A DNA stretch of 64,000 nt from Vibrio inusitatus. GTDB lineage: Bacteria; Pseudomonadota; Gammaproteobacteria; Enterobacterales; Vibrionaceae. Where the stretch lies: assembly GCA_024346935.1 (NCBI GenBank), contig AP024879.1, positions 1,302,001-1,366,000 on the forward strand, given 5' to 3'. Of this stretch, positions 54,119 to 62,540 are shown piece by piece. The notes below the pieces were generated by a model. It saw only the letters and a program-made list of their open reading frames with translations, was not told the DNA's origin and did not search any database. The stretch's first letter is position 1, and each line of letters begins with the position of its first letter. The translations under genes were made by a program, and so were the position numbers.

Positions 54119-55600
54119 ATGTTTACGTATATTCAACGTTTAGGCAAAGCTCTAATGCTACCGATTGCGACCTTACCCGTCGCAGCATTACTGCTTCGAT
54201 TTGGTCAACCGGACCTACTCGATATCGCTTTTATCGCCAAAGCTGGAGGCAGCATTTTTGATAATCTGGCTCTAATTTTTGCAGTAGGTATCGCTATCGG
54301 GTTATCTGAGGATAATTCAGGTGCTGCGGCTTTATCCGGTCTCGTGGGCTACTTCATTTTAACCGAAGCAACCGTCGCTATTAACCCAGATATTAAGCTG
54401 GGATTCTTCGCAGGTATTATATCGGGCATTATTGCCGGTCATGCCTACAACCGATTCTATCAAGTTGCCTTCCCCGATTTTCTTGCCTTTTTCTCCGGAA
54501 AGCGACTAGCGCCAATTATGGCTGGCTTGTTTTGTCTTATTGCCGCATTTGTTTGTGGTGAAATATGGCCAACTATCCAAGCCAATATTGATGCGTTTAG
54601 TTACTGGATATCAGAAAGTGGCCCTATTGGTCATTTTATTTACGGCATAATGAACCGTGGACTCATTCCATTTGGATTGCATTACTTCCTACATTCTGTG
54701 TTCTGGTTCAGTTTAGGAGAGTGCGTACGTGTAAGCTATGAAGTGGCTTCTTCACTGCAGTTCGTTTGCCTCAGTCCAGACATTGTGGCTCCTCTAACCA
54801 TTGGACAATCGGTGCCCGGAGTAGCTGGTTCAGTTATTACAGAAATCTCTGAAAACGTAGCGCGTGGGGATTTGAATCGATTTTTCTCAGGGGATCCTAC
54901 TGCTGGAGTTTATATGGCATGGGCATTCCCTATTATGATGGGAGGTTTACCTGGCGCAGCCCTTGCGTTTTACATCGCCACGGCAAAAGAGAAACGCCCA
55001 CTTGTCGCAGGTTTACTTTGCTCATTGGCGCTAACTTCATTTCTAACAGGTATTACCGAACCCATTGAATTTAGTTTCCTATTTATGGCTCCAGCCCTGT
55101 ATGTCGTACATGCTGTTATGAGTGGCATCGCGATGATCATAACGAACTCCCTAGGGATTCTGCATGGCTTTGGATTCTCTGCGGGCTTTATTGATTTTGT
55201 ACTCAATTGGGGCTTAGCTACCAACGCGTGGATGCTAATACCGCTGACAATTGTGTTCTTTTTAGCCTACTTTGCTGTTTTCCTAACATTGATTAAGGTA
55301 TTCAAACTGCCAATCCCAGAAGCAGAAGAAACAACGAATGAGAAAAAGAATGACTCATTGGAAACTGTCGATGTTGCTGCCTATGTTGAAGCCTTGGGAG
55401 GAAAAAACAACATCAAAAGTGTCGACGCATGTATTACGCGCCTAAGGTTACAGGTTGTTGATACTGAGACATTTAACGAAGATAGACTGAAAGCGTTAGG
55501 TTCGAAAGGAATCATCAAAGTGGGTAAGTCAGGAGCTCAAGTTGTTCTAGGACCCAAGGCCGAAGTAGTCGCAACTAGCTTGAAGGCAAGCTTGTTCTAA
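54119..55600 (+). CDS. PTS EIICB permease, N-acetylglucosamine (NagE) type
   Basis: The 493-residue protein follows E. coli NagE at its start (LPVAALLLRFGQPDLL, GGSIFDNLALIFAVG) and through the EIIC domain (FLTGITEPIEFSFLF). The C-terminal EIIB domain has its phosphorylation Cys438 in DACITRLRLQV. There is no EIIA domain, so it must borrow one such as Crr. About 30 extra residues (near 205-235) interrupt the EIIC domain relative to NagE. Substrate is probably GlcNAc or a related sugar but is not certain. It is preceded by the 70-residue gene and an AraC gene. Confidence 0.85.
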   Translation: MFTYIQRLGKALMLPIATLPVAALLLRFGQPDLLDIAFIAKAGGSIFDNLALIFAVGIAIGLSEDNSGAAALSGLVGYFILTEATVAINPDIKLGFFAGIISGIIAGHAYNRFYQVAFPDFLAFFSGKRLAPIMAGLFCLIAAFVCGEIWPTIQANIDAFSYWISESGPIGHFIYGIMNRGLIPFGLHYFLHSVFWFSLGECVRVSYEVASSLQFVCLSPDIVAPLTIGQSVPGVAGSVITEISENVARGDLNRFFSGDPTAGVYMAWAFPIMMGGLPGAALAFYIATAKEKRPLVAGLLCSLALTSFLTGITEPIEFSFLFMAPALYVVHAVMSGIAMIITNSLGILHGFGFSAGFIDFVLNWGLATNAWMLIPLTIVFFLAYFAVFLTLIKVFKLPIPEAEETTNEKKNDSLETVDVAAYVEALGGKNNIKSVDACITRLRLQVVDTETFNEDRLKALGSKGIIKVGKSGAQVVLGPKAEVVATSLKASLF

Positions 55601-55617
55601 CTCTAAAACGGCAAAAA

Positions 55618-55654
55618 TAAAAGCCCCTTAAACCTAAGGGGTAAGGGGCTTTTA
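55618..55654. terminator. Bidirectional terminator
   Basis: TAAAAGCCCCTTA (55618-55630) pairs perfectly with TAAGGGGCTTTTA (55642-55654). It serves the PTS gene on the plus strand and the DnaJ-like gene on the minus strand. Confidence 0.88.
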
Positions 55655-55661
55655 TACAGTA

Positions 55662-56558
55662 CTACAATGTGGCTTTAAACTGCTCTAGGAGCTCTTTTTG
55701 TTGGTCGCTAAGGTTGGTCGGGGTTTTGACATTGATGTTAACCAACAAATTACCCGTGTTTCCTTTTCGATCCGTTGCTCCCTTACCTGTCACTTTAAAC
55801 TTACGCCCTGTTTGTGTACCAGCAGGGATCTTTAGCTTAAAGCGGCTATCCAGTACCGAAACTTCAACCTCTCCTCCCAAAGCTGCTGTTGTCATATCAA
55901 CATCGGCTTTATAGATAAGATCGTTGCCATCTCTGTGTAAAAAAGCGTGTTCTCTTATTGAAATGGACAAAAGTAAATCGCCGGCAGGTCCACCATTTAG
56001 TCCTAAGCCGCCTTTACCCGAGAAACGGATTTTCTCACCTTCTTTAATACCAGCAGGGATCTTTACATTGATTTTCTTTTGCTCGCCATTTACTGGCAAC
56101 TCAACTGGAATTTCAGTCCCTTGAATGGCGTCAATGAAATCAACACTTAACTTGAACTCATGATCCTGTCCTTTTCTTGGCACAGGTCCCCTTCGGCCAC
56201 CTTGAGTTTGCCCGAACATATCTTCAAAGCCGCCAAAGCCTCCGCCATGAAAGCTTTGTCCACCACGGCGAAAAGCACCACCAAAAATATCCTCAAAACC
56301 AGCGCCACCAGCATGATTTCCTTGAAAACCGCCACTTTCGAATGCTGCATGGCCAAATTGGTCATACTGTTGACGCTTTTCTTTGTCCGTTAAGACCTCG
56401 TAAGCCTCTTTGATTTGTTTGAACTTATCTTCAGCTTCATCGCTAGAGTTTTTATCTGGATGATATTTCATCGCTAAGCGCTTATAGGCTTTTTTAATCT
56501 CTTTTTCTGAGGCAACCTTCGAGACGCCTAACACGTTGTAATAGTCTGGTTTAGACAT
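55662..56558 (-). CDS. DnaJ-like co-chaperone (CbpA/class B)
   Basis: The 298-residue protein has a J domain with HPD at 33-35, a Gly/Phe-rich linker (about 75-135, GFGGFEDMFG), and two C-terminal substrate-binding domains with VKIPAGIKEGEKIRFSGKG and LKIPAGTQTGRKFKVTGKG. It lacks the CxxCxGxG zinc repeats of DnaJ, so it is CbpA-like. It lies 134 bases downstream of a dnaK gene, its probable partner. ATG 56558 is chosen because the J domain begins there. Confidence 0.92.
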   Translation of the reverse strand: MSKPDYYNVLGVSKVASEKEIKKAYKRLAMKYHPDKNSSDEAEDKFKQIKEAYEVLTDKEKRQQYDQFGHAAFESGGFQGNHAGGAGFEDIFGGAFRRGGQSFHGGGFGGFEDMFGQTQGGRRGPVPRKGQDHEFKLSVDFIDAIQGTEIPVELPVNGEQKKINVKIPAGIKEGEKIRFSGKGGLGLNGGPAGDLLLSISIREHAFLHRDGNDLIYKADVDMTTAALGGEVEVSVLDSRFKLKIPAGTQTGRKFKVTGKGATDRKGNTGNLLVNINVKTPTNLSDQQKELLEQFKATL

Positions 56559-56692
56559 GCGAATCCTCACTCCAATCTTTATATCCACAAAAAGGGCGCT
56601 TGAGTTCCCTCTCGCGCCCTTGATATCAGTAATTTTAAATTTTACATAGCGTAATTCAACTGCTCACTATGCTCAATTCATTTAATCGCTGA

Positions 56693-58597
56693 TTATTTCA
56701 CTTCTTCGAACTCAGCATCAACAACATTATCATCTTGAGGCTGTTGTTGGTTTGCATCAGCATCTTGTGTTTGCTGTGTTTGAGCTTTCTGTTGTGCTAT
56801 TTCCATTAACTTTTGAGCTGCCGTTATTAGAGCTTGAACTTTAACGTCGATAGCTTCTTTGTTGTCACTAGACTTCACCTCTTCTAGTTCAGTGATAGCC
56901 GCTTCGATCTTAGTTTTCTCATCCGCAGGAAGTGCATCGCCCGCTTCTTCGATTTGCTTACGGGTGCCGTGGATCAATTGATCGGCTTGGTTACGAGTCG
57001 TCACTAACTCTTCAAACTTCTTATCCGCTTCCTTGTTAGCTTCCGCTTCTTGTACCATTTTCTCGATATCGTCGTCGCTTAGGCCACCGGATGCTTGGAT
57101 AGTGATCTTCTGTTCTTTACCCGTTTGCTTGTCTTTCGCTGAGACATTCAAGATACCATTGGCATCAATATCAAAAATCACCTCAATCTGTGGCATACCA
57201 CGTGGCGCAGCTTGGATGCCTTCAAGATTAAACTGCCCAAGCGACTTGTTGTAAGTAGCCTGTTTACGCTCACCTTGAAGAACGTGAATAGTCACTGCAC
57301 TTTGGTTGTCTTCCGCTGTAGAGAACACTTGATTCGCTTTCGCTGGAATCGTGGTATTTTTCTCAACCAGCTTGGTCATCACGCCACCCATTGTTTCAAT
57401 ACCCAAAGACAATGGCGTTACATCAAGTAGCAGTACATCGTTTACATCACCGGAAAGCACGCCACCTTGAACCGCTGCACCCATTGCTACGGCTTCGTCA
57501 GGGTTAACGTCTTTACGTGGCTCTTTACCGAAGAACTCAGTTACCTTAGCTTGAACCATAGGCATACGAGTCTGACCACCTACAAGGATTACGTCAGTAA
57601 TTTCGCCTACAGATAGGTCAGCATCTGCTAGAGCTACTTTTAGTGGCTCAAGAGAACGTTGAACTAGGTCTTCAACTAGAGATTCTAGTTTCGCACGCGT
57701 CACTTTAACGTTCATGTGCTTAGGACCTGTCGCATCTGCAGTAACGTAAGGTAGGTTTACGTCAGTTTGAGTAGTAGAAGAAAGCTCAATCTTCGCTTTT
57801 TCTGCTGCTTCTTTAACACGCTGCATTGCTAGTGGATCGTTCTTAAGATCGATACCTTGCTCTTTTTTGAACTCATCAACCAAGTAATTGATCATGCGAG
57901 TATCAAAGTCTTCACCACCTAGGTGAGTGTCACCGTTAGTGGCGAGTACTTCAAACGTCTTTTCACCTTCAACTTCGTCAATTTCGATGATAGAAATATC
58001 AAAAGTACCACCGCCAAGGTCGTAAACCGCAATCGTACGATCGCCACCTGACTTGTCTAGACCGTATGCTAGAGCTGCAGCTGTTGGTTCGTTGATGATA
58101 CGTTTAACATCAAGACCAGCAATACGACCCGCATCTTTAGTTGCTTGACGCTGTGCATCATTAAAGTAAGCAGGAACGGTAACAACAGCGCCAGTCACTT
58201 CTTCACCAAGGAAGTCTTCTGCCGTTTTCTTCATTTTCTTAAGAACTTCAGCAGATACTTGAGGAGCAGCCATTTTTTGGCCTTTCGCTTCTACCCATGC
58301 ATCACCGTTGTCAGCCTTAACAATTTTGTAAGGCATGATTTCGATATCACGCTGAACTTCTTTATCTTCAAAACGACGACCGATTAGACGCTTAATTGCA
58401 AATAGCGTGTTTTCTGGGTTGGTTACTGCTTGACGTTTCGCAGGCTGGCCAACCAAAGTCTCGCCGTCTGTATAAGCGATTACAGATGCGGTTGTGCGCT
58501 CACCTTCCGCATTTTCAATAATACGTGGTGCTTTACCATCTAAAACCGAAACACATGAATTTGTTGTACCTAAATCAATACCAATAATTCTACTCAT
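56693..58597 (-). CDS. dnaK: Hsp70 chaperone DnaK
   Basis: The 634-residue protein is a full Hsp70: phosphate 1 motif GIDLGTTNSCVSVLDG (residues 5-20), AVYDLGGGTFDISIIEID, the DVTPLSLGIETMGG linker region, and a C-terminal lid ending with DDNVVDAEFEEVK. The neighbouring CbpA-like gene lacks DnaJ zinc repeats, and no dnaJ or grpE is in the cluster. It is therefore probably a second DnaK paralogue rather than the housekeeping copy. ATG 58597 has an AGGAGA site and a stable hairpin (58617-58639) right before it. Confidence 0.93.
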   Translation of the reverse strand: MSRIIGIDLGTTNSCVSVLDGKAPRIIENAEGERTTASVIAYTDGETLVGQPAKRQAVTNPENTLFAIKRLIGRRFEDKEVQRDIEIMPYKIVKADNGDAWVEAKGQKMAAPQVSAEVLKKMKKTAEDFLGEEVTGAVVTVPAYFNDAQRQATKDAGRIAGLDVKRIINEPTAAALAYGLDKSGGDRTIAVYDLGGGTFDISIIEIDEVEGEKTFEVLATNGDTHLGGEDFDTRMINYLVDEFKKEQGIDLKNDPLAMQRVKEAAEKAKIELSSTTQTDVNLPYVTADATGPKHMNVKVTRAKLESLVEDLVQRSLEPLKVALADADLSVGEITDVILVGGQTRMPMVQAKVTEFFGKEPRKDVNPDEAVAMGAAVQGGVLSGDVNDVLLLDVTPLSLGIETMGGVMTKLVEKNTTIPAKANQVFSTAEDNQSAVTIHVLQGERKQATYNKSLGQFNLEGIQAAPRGMPQIEVIFDIDANGILNVSAKDKQTGKEQKITIQASGGLSDDDIEKMVQEAEANKEADKKFEELVTTRNQADQLIHGTRKQIEEAGDALPADEKTKIEAAITELEEVKSSDNKEAIDVKVQALITAAQKLMEIAQQKAQTQQTQDADANQQQPQDDNVVDAEFEEVK

Positions 58598-58616
58598 AAT
58601 AAATATCTCTCCTATC

Positions 58617-58639
58617 AAGCATTAGAATAAATAATGCTT
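58617..58639 (-). promoter_or_regulatory. Hairpin upstream of the dnaK ribosome site
   Basis: AAGCATTA pairs perfectly with TAATGCTT over seven bases. It ends five bases before the AGGAGA site, so it may set mRNA stability or access. It leaves the ribosome site free. Confidence 0.5.
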
Positions 58640-58794
58640 AATTGATTTAATTTTTTAACTTTCAGACGCGCACAATTGAATCAATGAGATTTGCGCTTCT
58701 GTTAGGATTCCATCGAACAGCATCAGACTCTTGCACCTTCGGTATTCGATTGTTCGAACACAAGGACAATTGCCTAAGGCGTTAAGATCGTTGT

Positions 58795-59217
58795 TTATTT
58801 GTTGATTGAAATCTTACGCGGTTGCGCAGACTCTGGAATTTCACGAACAAGATCAACATGCAACAACCCGTTTTCCATACTTGCGCCTGTTACAAATACA
58901 TAATCGGCAAGTTGGAATTTTCGTGTAAAGTTTCGCTCAGCAATACCTTGATATACATAATTGGTTTGTACATCACTTGGCTTAAGTTCACCGGATACGA
59001 TCAGCATATTTTCGTCTTGCGTTATAGACAGTTCGTCTTCTGCAAAACCAGCAACAGCCATTGTTATACGGTAGCTGTGCTCATCTTTTTGTTCGATATT
59101 GTATGGAGGATATCCATTGGAGTTAGACGTTTTCTTGTTATTGTTTTCAACAAGGTTTAACAAACGGTCAAAACCAATAGCTTGACGATAAAGAGGGGAT
59201 AAATCTACGTTTCTCAT
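58795..59217 (-). CDS. ibpA: Small heat-shock protein, IbpA/Hsp20 family
   Basis: The 140-residue protein has an alpha-crystallin domain (about 40-125) with YRITMAVAGFAEDELSI and the GLLHVDLVREIPE end strand, plus the C-terminal tail PRKISINK. It holds unfolded proteins for DnaK-based refolding, whose genes follow on the same strand. ATG 59217 has AAGGA seven bases upstream, and this site is buried in a ROSE-like hairpin. The length fits IbpA/IbpB (137-142). The gap to dnaK is 197 bases. Confidence 0.92.
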   Translation of the reverse strand: MRNVDLSPLYRQAIGFDRLLNLVENNNKKTSNSNGYPPYNIEQKDEHSYRITMAVAGFAEDELSITQDENMLIVSGELKPSDVQTNYVYQGIAERNFTRKFQLADYVFVTGASMENGLLHVDLVREIPESAQPRKISINK

Positions 59218-59221
59218 AATA

Positions 59222-59243
59222 CTATCCTTTTCAAAAGCAATAG
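59222..59243 (-). promoter_or_regulatory. ROSE-like RNA thermometer over the ibpA ribosome site
   Basis: On the minus strand CTATTGCTT can fold onto AAGGATAG, with the conserved UUGCU pairing against AGGAU and its G bulged out. This is the defining 3' hairpin of ROSE elements, which hide the ribosome site of ibp genes at low temperature. A smaller TTGC/GCAA hairpin lies just upstream. Confidence 0.75.
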
Positions 59244-59322
59244 TTCTCATTGCATTGGCAACAAGACTGAAACCTTATTCCAAAGCCGGATTAAATGGCA
59301 TAGTACGGACATAAGTTTCTTG

Positions 59323-59382
59323 TTAAACATTCCGATCTTTAACAGAAGCAGCGCTACTATTACCGATCGATATTAGTGGCAT
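59323..59382 (-). CDS. Candidate 19-residue leader ORF upstream of ibpA
   Basis: The minus-strand reading from ATG 59382 to TAA 59323 gives the peptide MPLISIGNSSAASVKDRNV. A GAGGG lies about seven bases before the ATG. It sits within the transcript of the promoter at 59445-59473, before the ibpA thermometer. It could be a leader peptide, a small functional protein or a chance ORF. No family recognised. Confidence 0.4.
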   Translation of the reverse strand: MPLISIGNSSAASVKDRNV

Positions 59383-59444
59383 ATCGATTCCCTCGTAAGG
59401 CAAATCCAACCACAAACAAACTCCGTTAGGCAGTTCGTGTAAAC

Positions 59445-59473
59445 AATATATGCTTCCGAAGCAATGGTGTCAA
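59445..59473 (-). promoter_or_regulatory. Sigma70-type promoter for the ibpA leader
   Basis: Minus strand TTGACA (59473-59468), 17-base spacer, TATATT (59450-59445). The spacer holds the palindrome TGCTTCGGAAGCA (59451-59463), a possible operator. A heat-shock sigma32 pair was not clear. The gap 59218-59658 otherwise holds the bactofilin terminator. Confidence 0.75.
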
Positions 59474-59592
59474 CATTAAATTAGTTTTTCTAATCTATTA
59501 TTGCTACTTTCAATAACCAACTGTGGTTTATCAACATACAAAAGACAGAGCGCGCTCAGCTAAACTTTGTCTTTAGGTTTACTGCTCTCCAA

Positions 59593-59630
59593 GCAAAAAA
59601 AAACCACTCTACGTTGTAAAGTGGTTTCTC
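59593..59630 (-). terminator. Intrinsic terminator after the bactofilin gene
   Basis: On the minus strand AAACCACTTT and AGTGGTTT form the stem, followed by nine T. It ends the M23-bactofilin transcript. Confidence 0.85.
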
Positions 59631-59658
59631 TAAAAGTTTAACTATAAAGGGCGAGTGC

Positions 59659-60084
59659 TTAACTGTTTGAAGTTTGCTTAACTGGTGCTTGTTCTTTATT
59701 TTCTTTCGGGCTCAATTCAACAACATGTTCTTTCTCAGATGGTTTAGTGTCGCCATTGAATTTTCCACCGCGCTCAATGCTAAGATCATCAGTGTAGATA
59801 GTGCCTTTTACCTGGCCATTTTCTAGAATTTCGATTGAGGTTGCATGACATGAACCATCAATAATGCCATTCACAATCACCTTACCTGCAAAGATATCAC
59901 CGATAACTCGACCTGATTGACTCACGATTAAAGATTGCTCAACACTTACTTGGCCAATGACGGTACCATCAACATGCATGTCACTCTCTAACTTGAATTG
60001 GCCTTCGACTTGGCAGCCTTTTGCGATGAGAGTTGTAGCTGATTGCTTGCTCGGTTTTCTATCCTTTTGACCAAAGAGTCCCAT
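59659..60084 (-). CDS. Bactofilin
   Basis: The 141-residue protein has the bactofilin core of repeating short strands (GCQVEGQFKLESDMHVDGTVIGQVSVEQSLIVSQSGRVIGDIFAGKVIVNGIIDG), flanked by polar tails. Bactofilins polymerise into membrane-bound filaments that place peptidoglycan enzymes. Its first 97 bases overlap the end of the M23 peptidase gene in another frame, with a GAGG site inside that gene. The pairing with an M23 enzyme is common in this family. Confidence 0.9.
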   Translation of the reverse strand: MGLFGQKDRKPSKQSATTLIAKGCQVEGQFKLESDMHVDGTVIGQVSVEQSLIVSQSGRVIGDIFAGKVIVNGIIDGSCHATSIEILENGQVKGTIYTDDLSIERGGKFNGDTKPSEKEHVVELSPKENKEQAPVKQTSNS

Positions 60085-60941
60085 CTAATACCTCGTTCTT
60101 TTTCAAATAATGTTTCAAAATTTACTGCACTCCATTCGTGGAATGCCAATGGATCCAACGCGCGACCTACAAAACGAATTTCATAGTGAAGATGTGGGCC
60201 GGTCGAGAAACCTGTATTGCCTGAATAGGCGATCAGCTGCCCTTTCTCAACAAACTCTCCCGATTTAACCTTAAATTTCTGCAAATGAGAATAAGACGAA
60301 GAAAACCCATAAGCATGCTGTAGTCGTAGGAAATTACCAGAACCTGTTTTACTTGGTCTAACTACCTCAACAACACCGTCTGCAGTGGCATAAATCGGAG
60401 CCCCTGTATTCACGGCATAATCGATACCACGATGCAGGGTTTTTCTACCTGTCTTAGGGTGAATTCGATAACCATAATGTGAAGAGACTCGCACGTCACC
60501 TACAGGGGAACCATTTGGTATATTATTTAGCATGTATAGGCGTACAGATGATGTTACCGCAGCGGCATCAAGGCGACTTTCTAGTTCGCCATCTTTTTCA
60601 GCCACTCCAAGTACAACTTCTAAATCCCCTAACCTATCAGAAACCTGCTGCAACTGCTCTTCGCGTGCACCGAGGTCTCCTTCAAGCTCTACCTTAAGGT
60701 TTTGTAGTTGTTCAACTTCTTCGCTTAACTCCAAAGAACGGTTTTGCAATTCACTCTGCTTTAATAGGGCAAAATCGACTTCGTTGTTCAGATAGTAAAT
60801 AGCAGCGCCAGCCGCAACAATTGCAGCAATAAAAAAATAGCCAAAGCCCTTAAGGCATTGTTGTAATAACTTCCCCAACTGAAAATGACGAGTTCCGTCG
60901 ACAGTGGAAACCGTGACTATTACATGCTCTTTCATTCGCAC
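59988..60941 (-). CDS. M23 peptidase (LytM type), bactofilin-linked
   Basis: The 317-residue protein has a membrane helix (about residues 28-52), a coiled coil (NRSLELSEEVEQLQNLKVELEGDL...), and an M23 domain with HRGIDYAV (first zinc His and Asp) and TGPHLHYEIR (HxH). It likely cuts peptidoglycan cross-links in the periplasm under bactofilin direction. The C-terminus (ASNQLQLSSQKAAKSKANSS) runs past the domain and overlaps the bactofilin start. That tail may be weakly constrained. Confidence 0.92.
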   Translation of the reverse strand: MRMKEHVIVTVSTVDGTRHFQLGKLLQQCLKGFGYFFIAAIVAAGAAIYYLNNEVDFALLKQSELQNRSLELSEEVEQLQNLKVELEGDLGAREEQLQQVSDRLGDLEVVLGVAEKDGELESRLDAAAVTSSVRLYMLNNIPNGSPVGDVRVSSHYGYRIHPKTGRKTLHRGIDYAVNTGAPIYATADGVVEVVRPSKTGSGNFLRLQHAYGFSSSYSHLQKFKVKSGEFVEKGQLIAYSGNTGFSTGPHLHYEIRFVGRALDPLAFHEWSAVNFETLFEKERGIRWDSLVKRIENRASNQLQLSSQKAAKSKANSS

Positions 60942-61054
60942 CTTACTGACTGTTTATTTTTTGACCGGACGCGTATTTTACTCAAAACGACAAGATCAGC
61001 AAGTTTTACCTGTCATCTATGGCGGGTTAAGGTAATTTAAGCGAGTTTTTAAAA

Positions 61055-61411
61055 TTAAAACTCTTTTTCAGCAAAGCCTGTCACTTCATCGATACGCAGT
61101 GCTTTACCTAATTTCGTCAACGGATGAACAACAACAATACCTTTAACACGGCGCTTCAATTGGCCCATGTCAGCTTGCTCTTTCTTGGTGATTGGACGAG
61201 AAAACGGCTTATCTGATAGCTCTTTACGTTCTTTATTTAAATCGTAGCTTTCTTTGTGCTTCAGTTGTGCAACCTGCTTCTCTAGTTTATTGATCTCTTG
61301 TCCAAACTGATGAATCATAGTTTGATCACGACGAGAGGTGGCAGCCTCTAGTTTATGCTTGCATTTATCAATACGGTTGTTCAGGTTTTGGATTTCTTTT
61401 TTTGCAGACAT
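61055..61411 (-). CDS. yibL: YibL ribosome-associated protein
   Basis: The 118-residue protein matches E. coli YibL (120 residues). It has an N-terminal coiled coil (KEIQNLNNRIDKCKHKLEAATSRRDQ) and a basic C-terminal half with KGIVVVHPLTKLGKALRIDEVTGF. YibL co-purifies with ribosomes and its role is unclear. It is monocistronic, after the terminator of the dehydrogenase gene. Confidence 0.9.
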   Translation of the reverse strand: MSAKKEIQNLNNRIDKCKHKLEAATSRRDQTMIHQFGQEINKLEKQVAQLKHKESYDLNKERKELSDKPFSRPITKKEQADMGQLKRRVKGIVVVHPLTKLGKALRIDEVTGFAEKEF

Positions 61412-61430
61412 TTGCCGCTCCTAGTAAAAA

Positions 61431-61456
61431 AACGTGCCGTCATAGGACGGCACGTT
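61431..61456 (-). terminator. Intrinsic terminator after the dehydrogenase gene
   Basis: AACGTGCCGTC pairs perfectly with GACGGCACGTT over four bases. On the minus strand it is followed by seven T. Confidence 0.93.
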
Positions 61457-61519
61457 GAATGGAATACGGCAAGTATATAGTGTGTTTGCCTAGGAGACGA
61501 CAAATTGATTAAGAAAAGC

Positions 61520-62395
61520 TTATGATTCCGCTTGTTTACGTATCGCCCTAAGCAATACCGAGGTATCCATACGGCCTAAACCTTCGGCTGAAAGCGCTTT
61601 GTAAGCCTCTGTGCTTGCCTCTGTTAATGGCAGTTTAAGATCGTGTTGTTTGGCTTCTTCTAAACAAAAATTAAGATCCTTGATCATCCAGTCAATTGCA
61701 AAGCCAAAGTCGAATGTATCTTGCGCCATAGTGTTGGCACGGTTTTCCATCTGCCAAGATCCAGCTGCTCCATTCTTAAGACAATCTACCAAGGTCTGAA
61801 CATCCAACCCTGACTTCTCAGCCAACAACAAACCTTCTGAAAGGCCAGTCAACACACCTGCAATACAGATTTGGTTAACCATCTTTGCTCTTTGTCCCTG
61901 CCCTGCCTTGCCCATCAGCACCGACGACTTTGCGTAAGCATCAAACACAGGCTGCATCGCATCAAAGTCAGACTGAGTGCCACCACACATCACGGTAAGC
62001 ACACCGTTCTCTGCGCCCGCTTGACCGCCCGACACAGGGGCGTCGATAAATCTCAGACCAGCTTGAGTAGTTGCTTGGAGTAGCTCTTCAGCGAGGTTGG
62101 CAGACGTTGTCGTATGGTCAACTAAAATAGCGCCCGCTTTCATATTAGCGATAGCACCGGTCGCTGACGTAGTAACACTACGAACATCATCGTCATTACC
62201 TACACACACCAACACTACATCGGCATCTTCAACACACTCAACCACAGTAGAGAACGCTTGCCCTGCATACTCGTTGGCCCACTGCTCTGCTTTAGCTGTA
62301 GTGCGGTTGTAAACACGAACCTCAAAGCCCGCCTTCACCAAATGACCTGCCATTGGGTAGCCCATTACACCCAAGCCTAGAAAACTGATTCGCAT
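61520..62395 (-). CDS. Beta-hydroxyacid dehydrogenase (3-HIBADH family)
   Basis: The 291-residue protein has GLGVMGYPMAGHLVKAGF (residues 6-23, NAD(P) binding), the substrate loop DAPVSGGQAGAENG, and catalytic Lys in GQGQRAKMVNQI. This is the 3-hydroxyisobutyrate dehydrogenase / tartronate semialdehyde reductase family. Which acid it uses is not evident, as no pathway genes are adjacent. Confidence 0.9.
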   Translation of the reverse strand: MRISFLGLGVMGYPMAGHLVKAGFEVRVYNRTTAKAEQWANEYAGQAFSTVVECVEDADVVLVCVGNDDDVRSVTTSATGAIANMKAGAILVDHTTTSANLAEELLQATTQAGLRFIDAPVSGGQAGAENGVLTVMCGGTQSDFDAMQPVFDAYAKSSVLMGKAGQGQRAKMVNQICIAGVLTGLSEGLLLAEKSGLDVQTLVDCLKNGAAGSWQMENRANTMAQDTFDFGFAIDWMIKDLNFCLEEAKQHDLKLPLTEASTEAYKALSAEGLGRMDTSVLLRAIRKQAES

Positions 62396-62540
62396 TACTC
62401 ACTCCTGTTTATGTCTGCAACGACATTCAGATTAACACGAGACACGGCAAATTAACTTTTCAGAGATGATTACTTTGATTTAATTACTGCACTTAATTTT
62501 GAGGGAATTCGTAAGAAAGCCAATACACAGAGGATTTAAT

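Noticed and set aside
58822..59160. 112-codon ORF antisense to ibpA
   Set aside because: Its reading is a mirror of the conserved alpha-crystallin gene and lacks a start signal.
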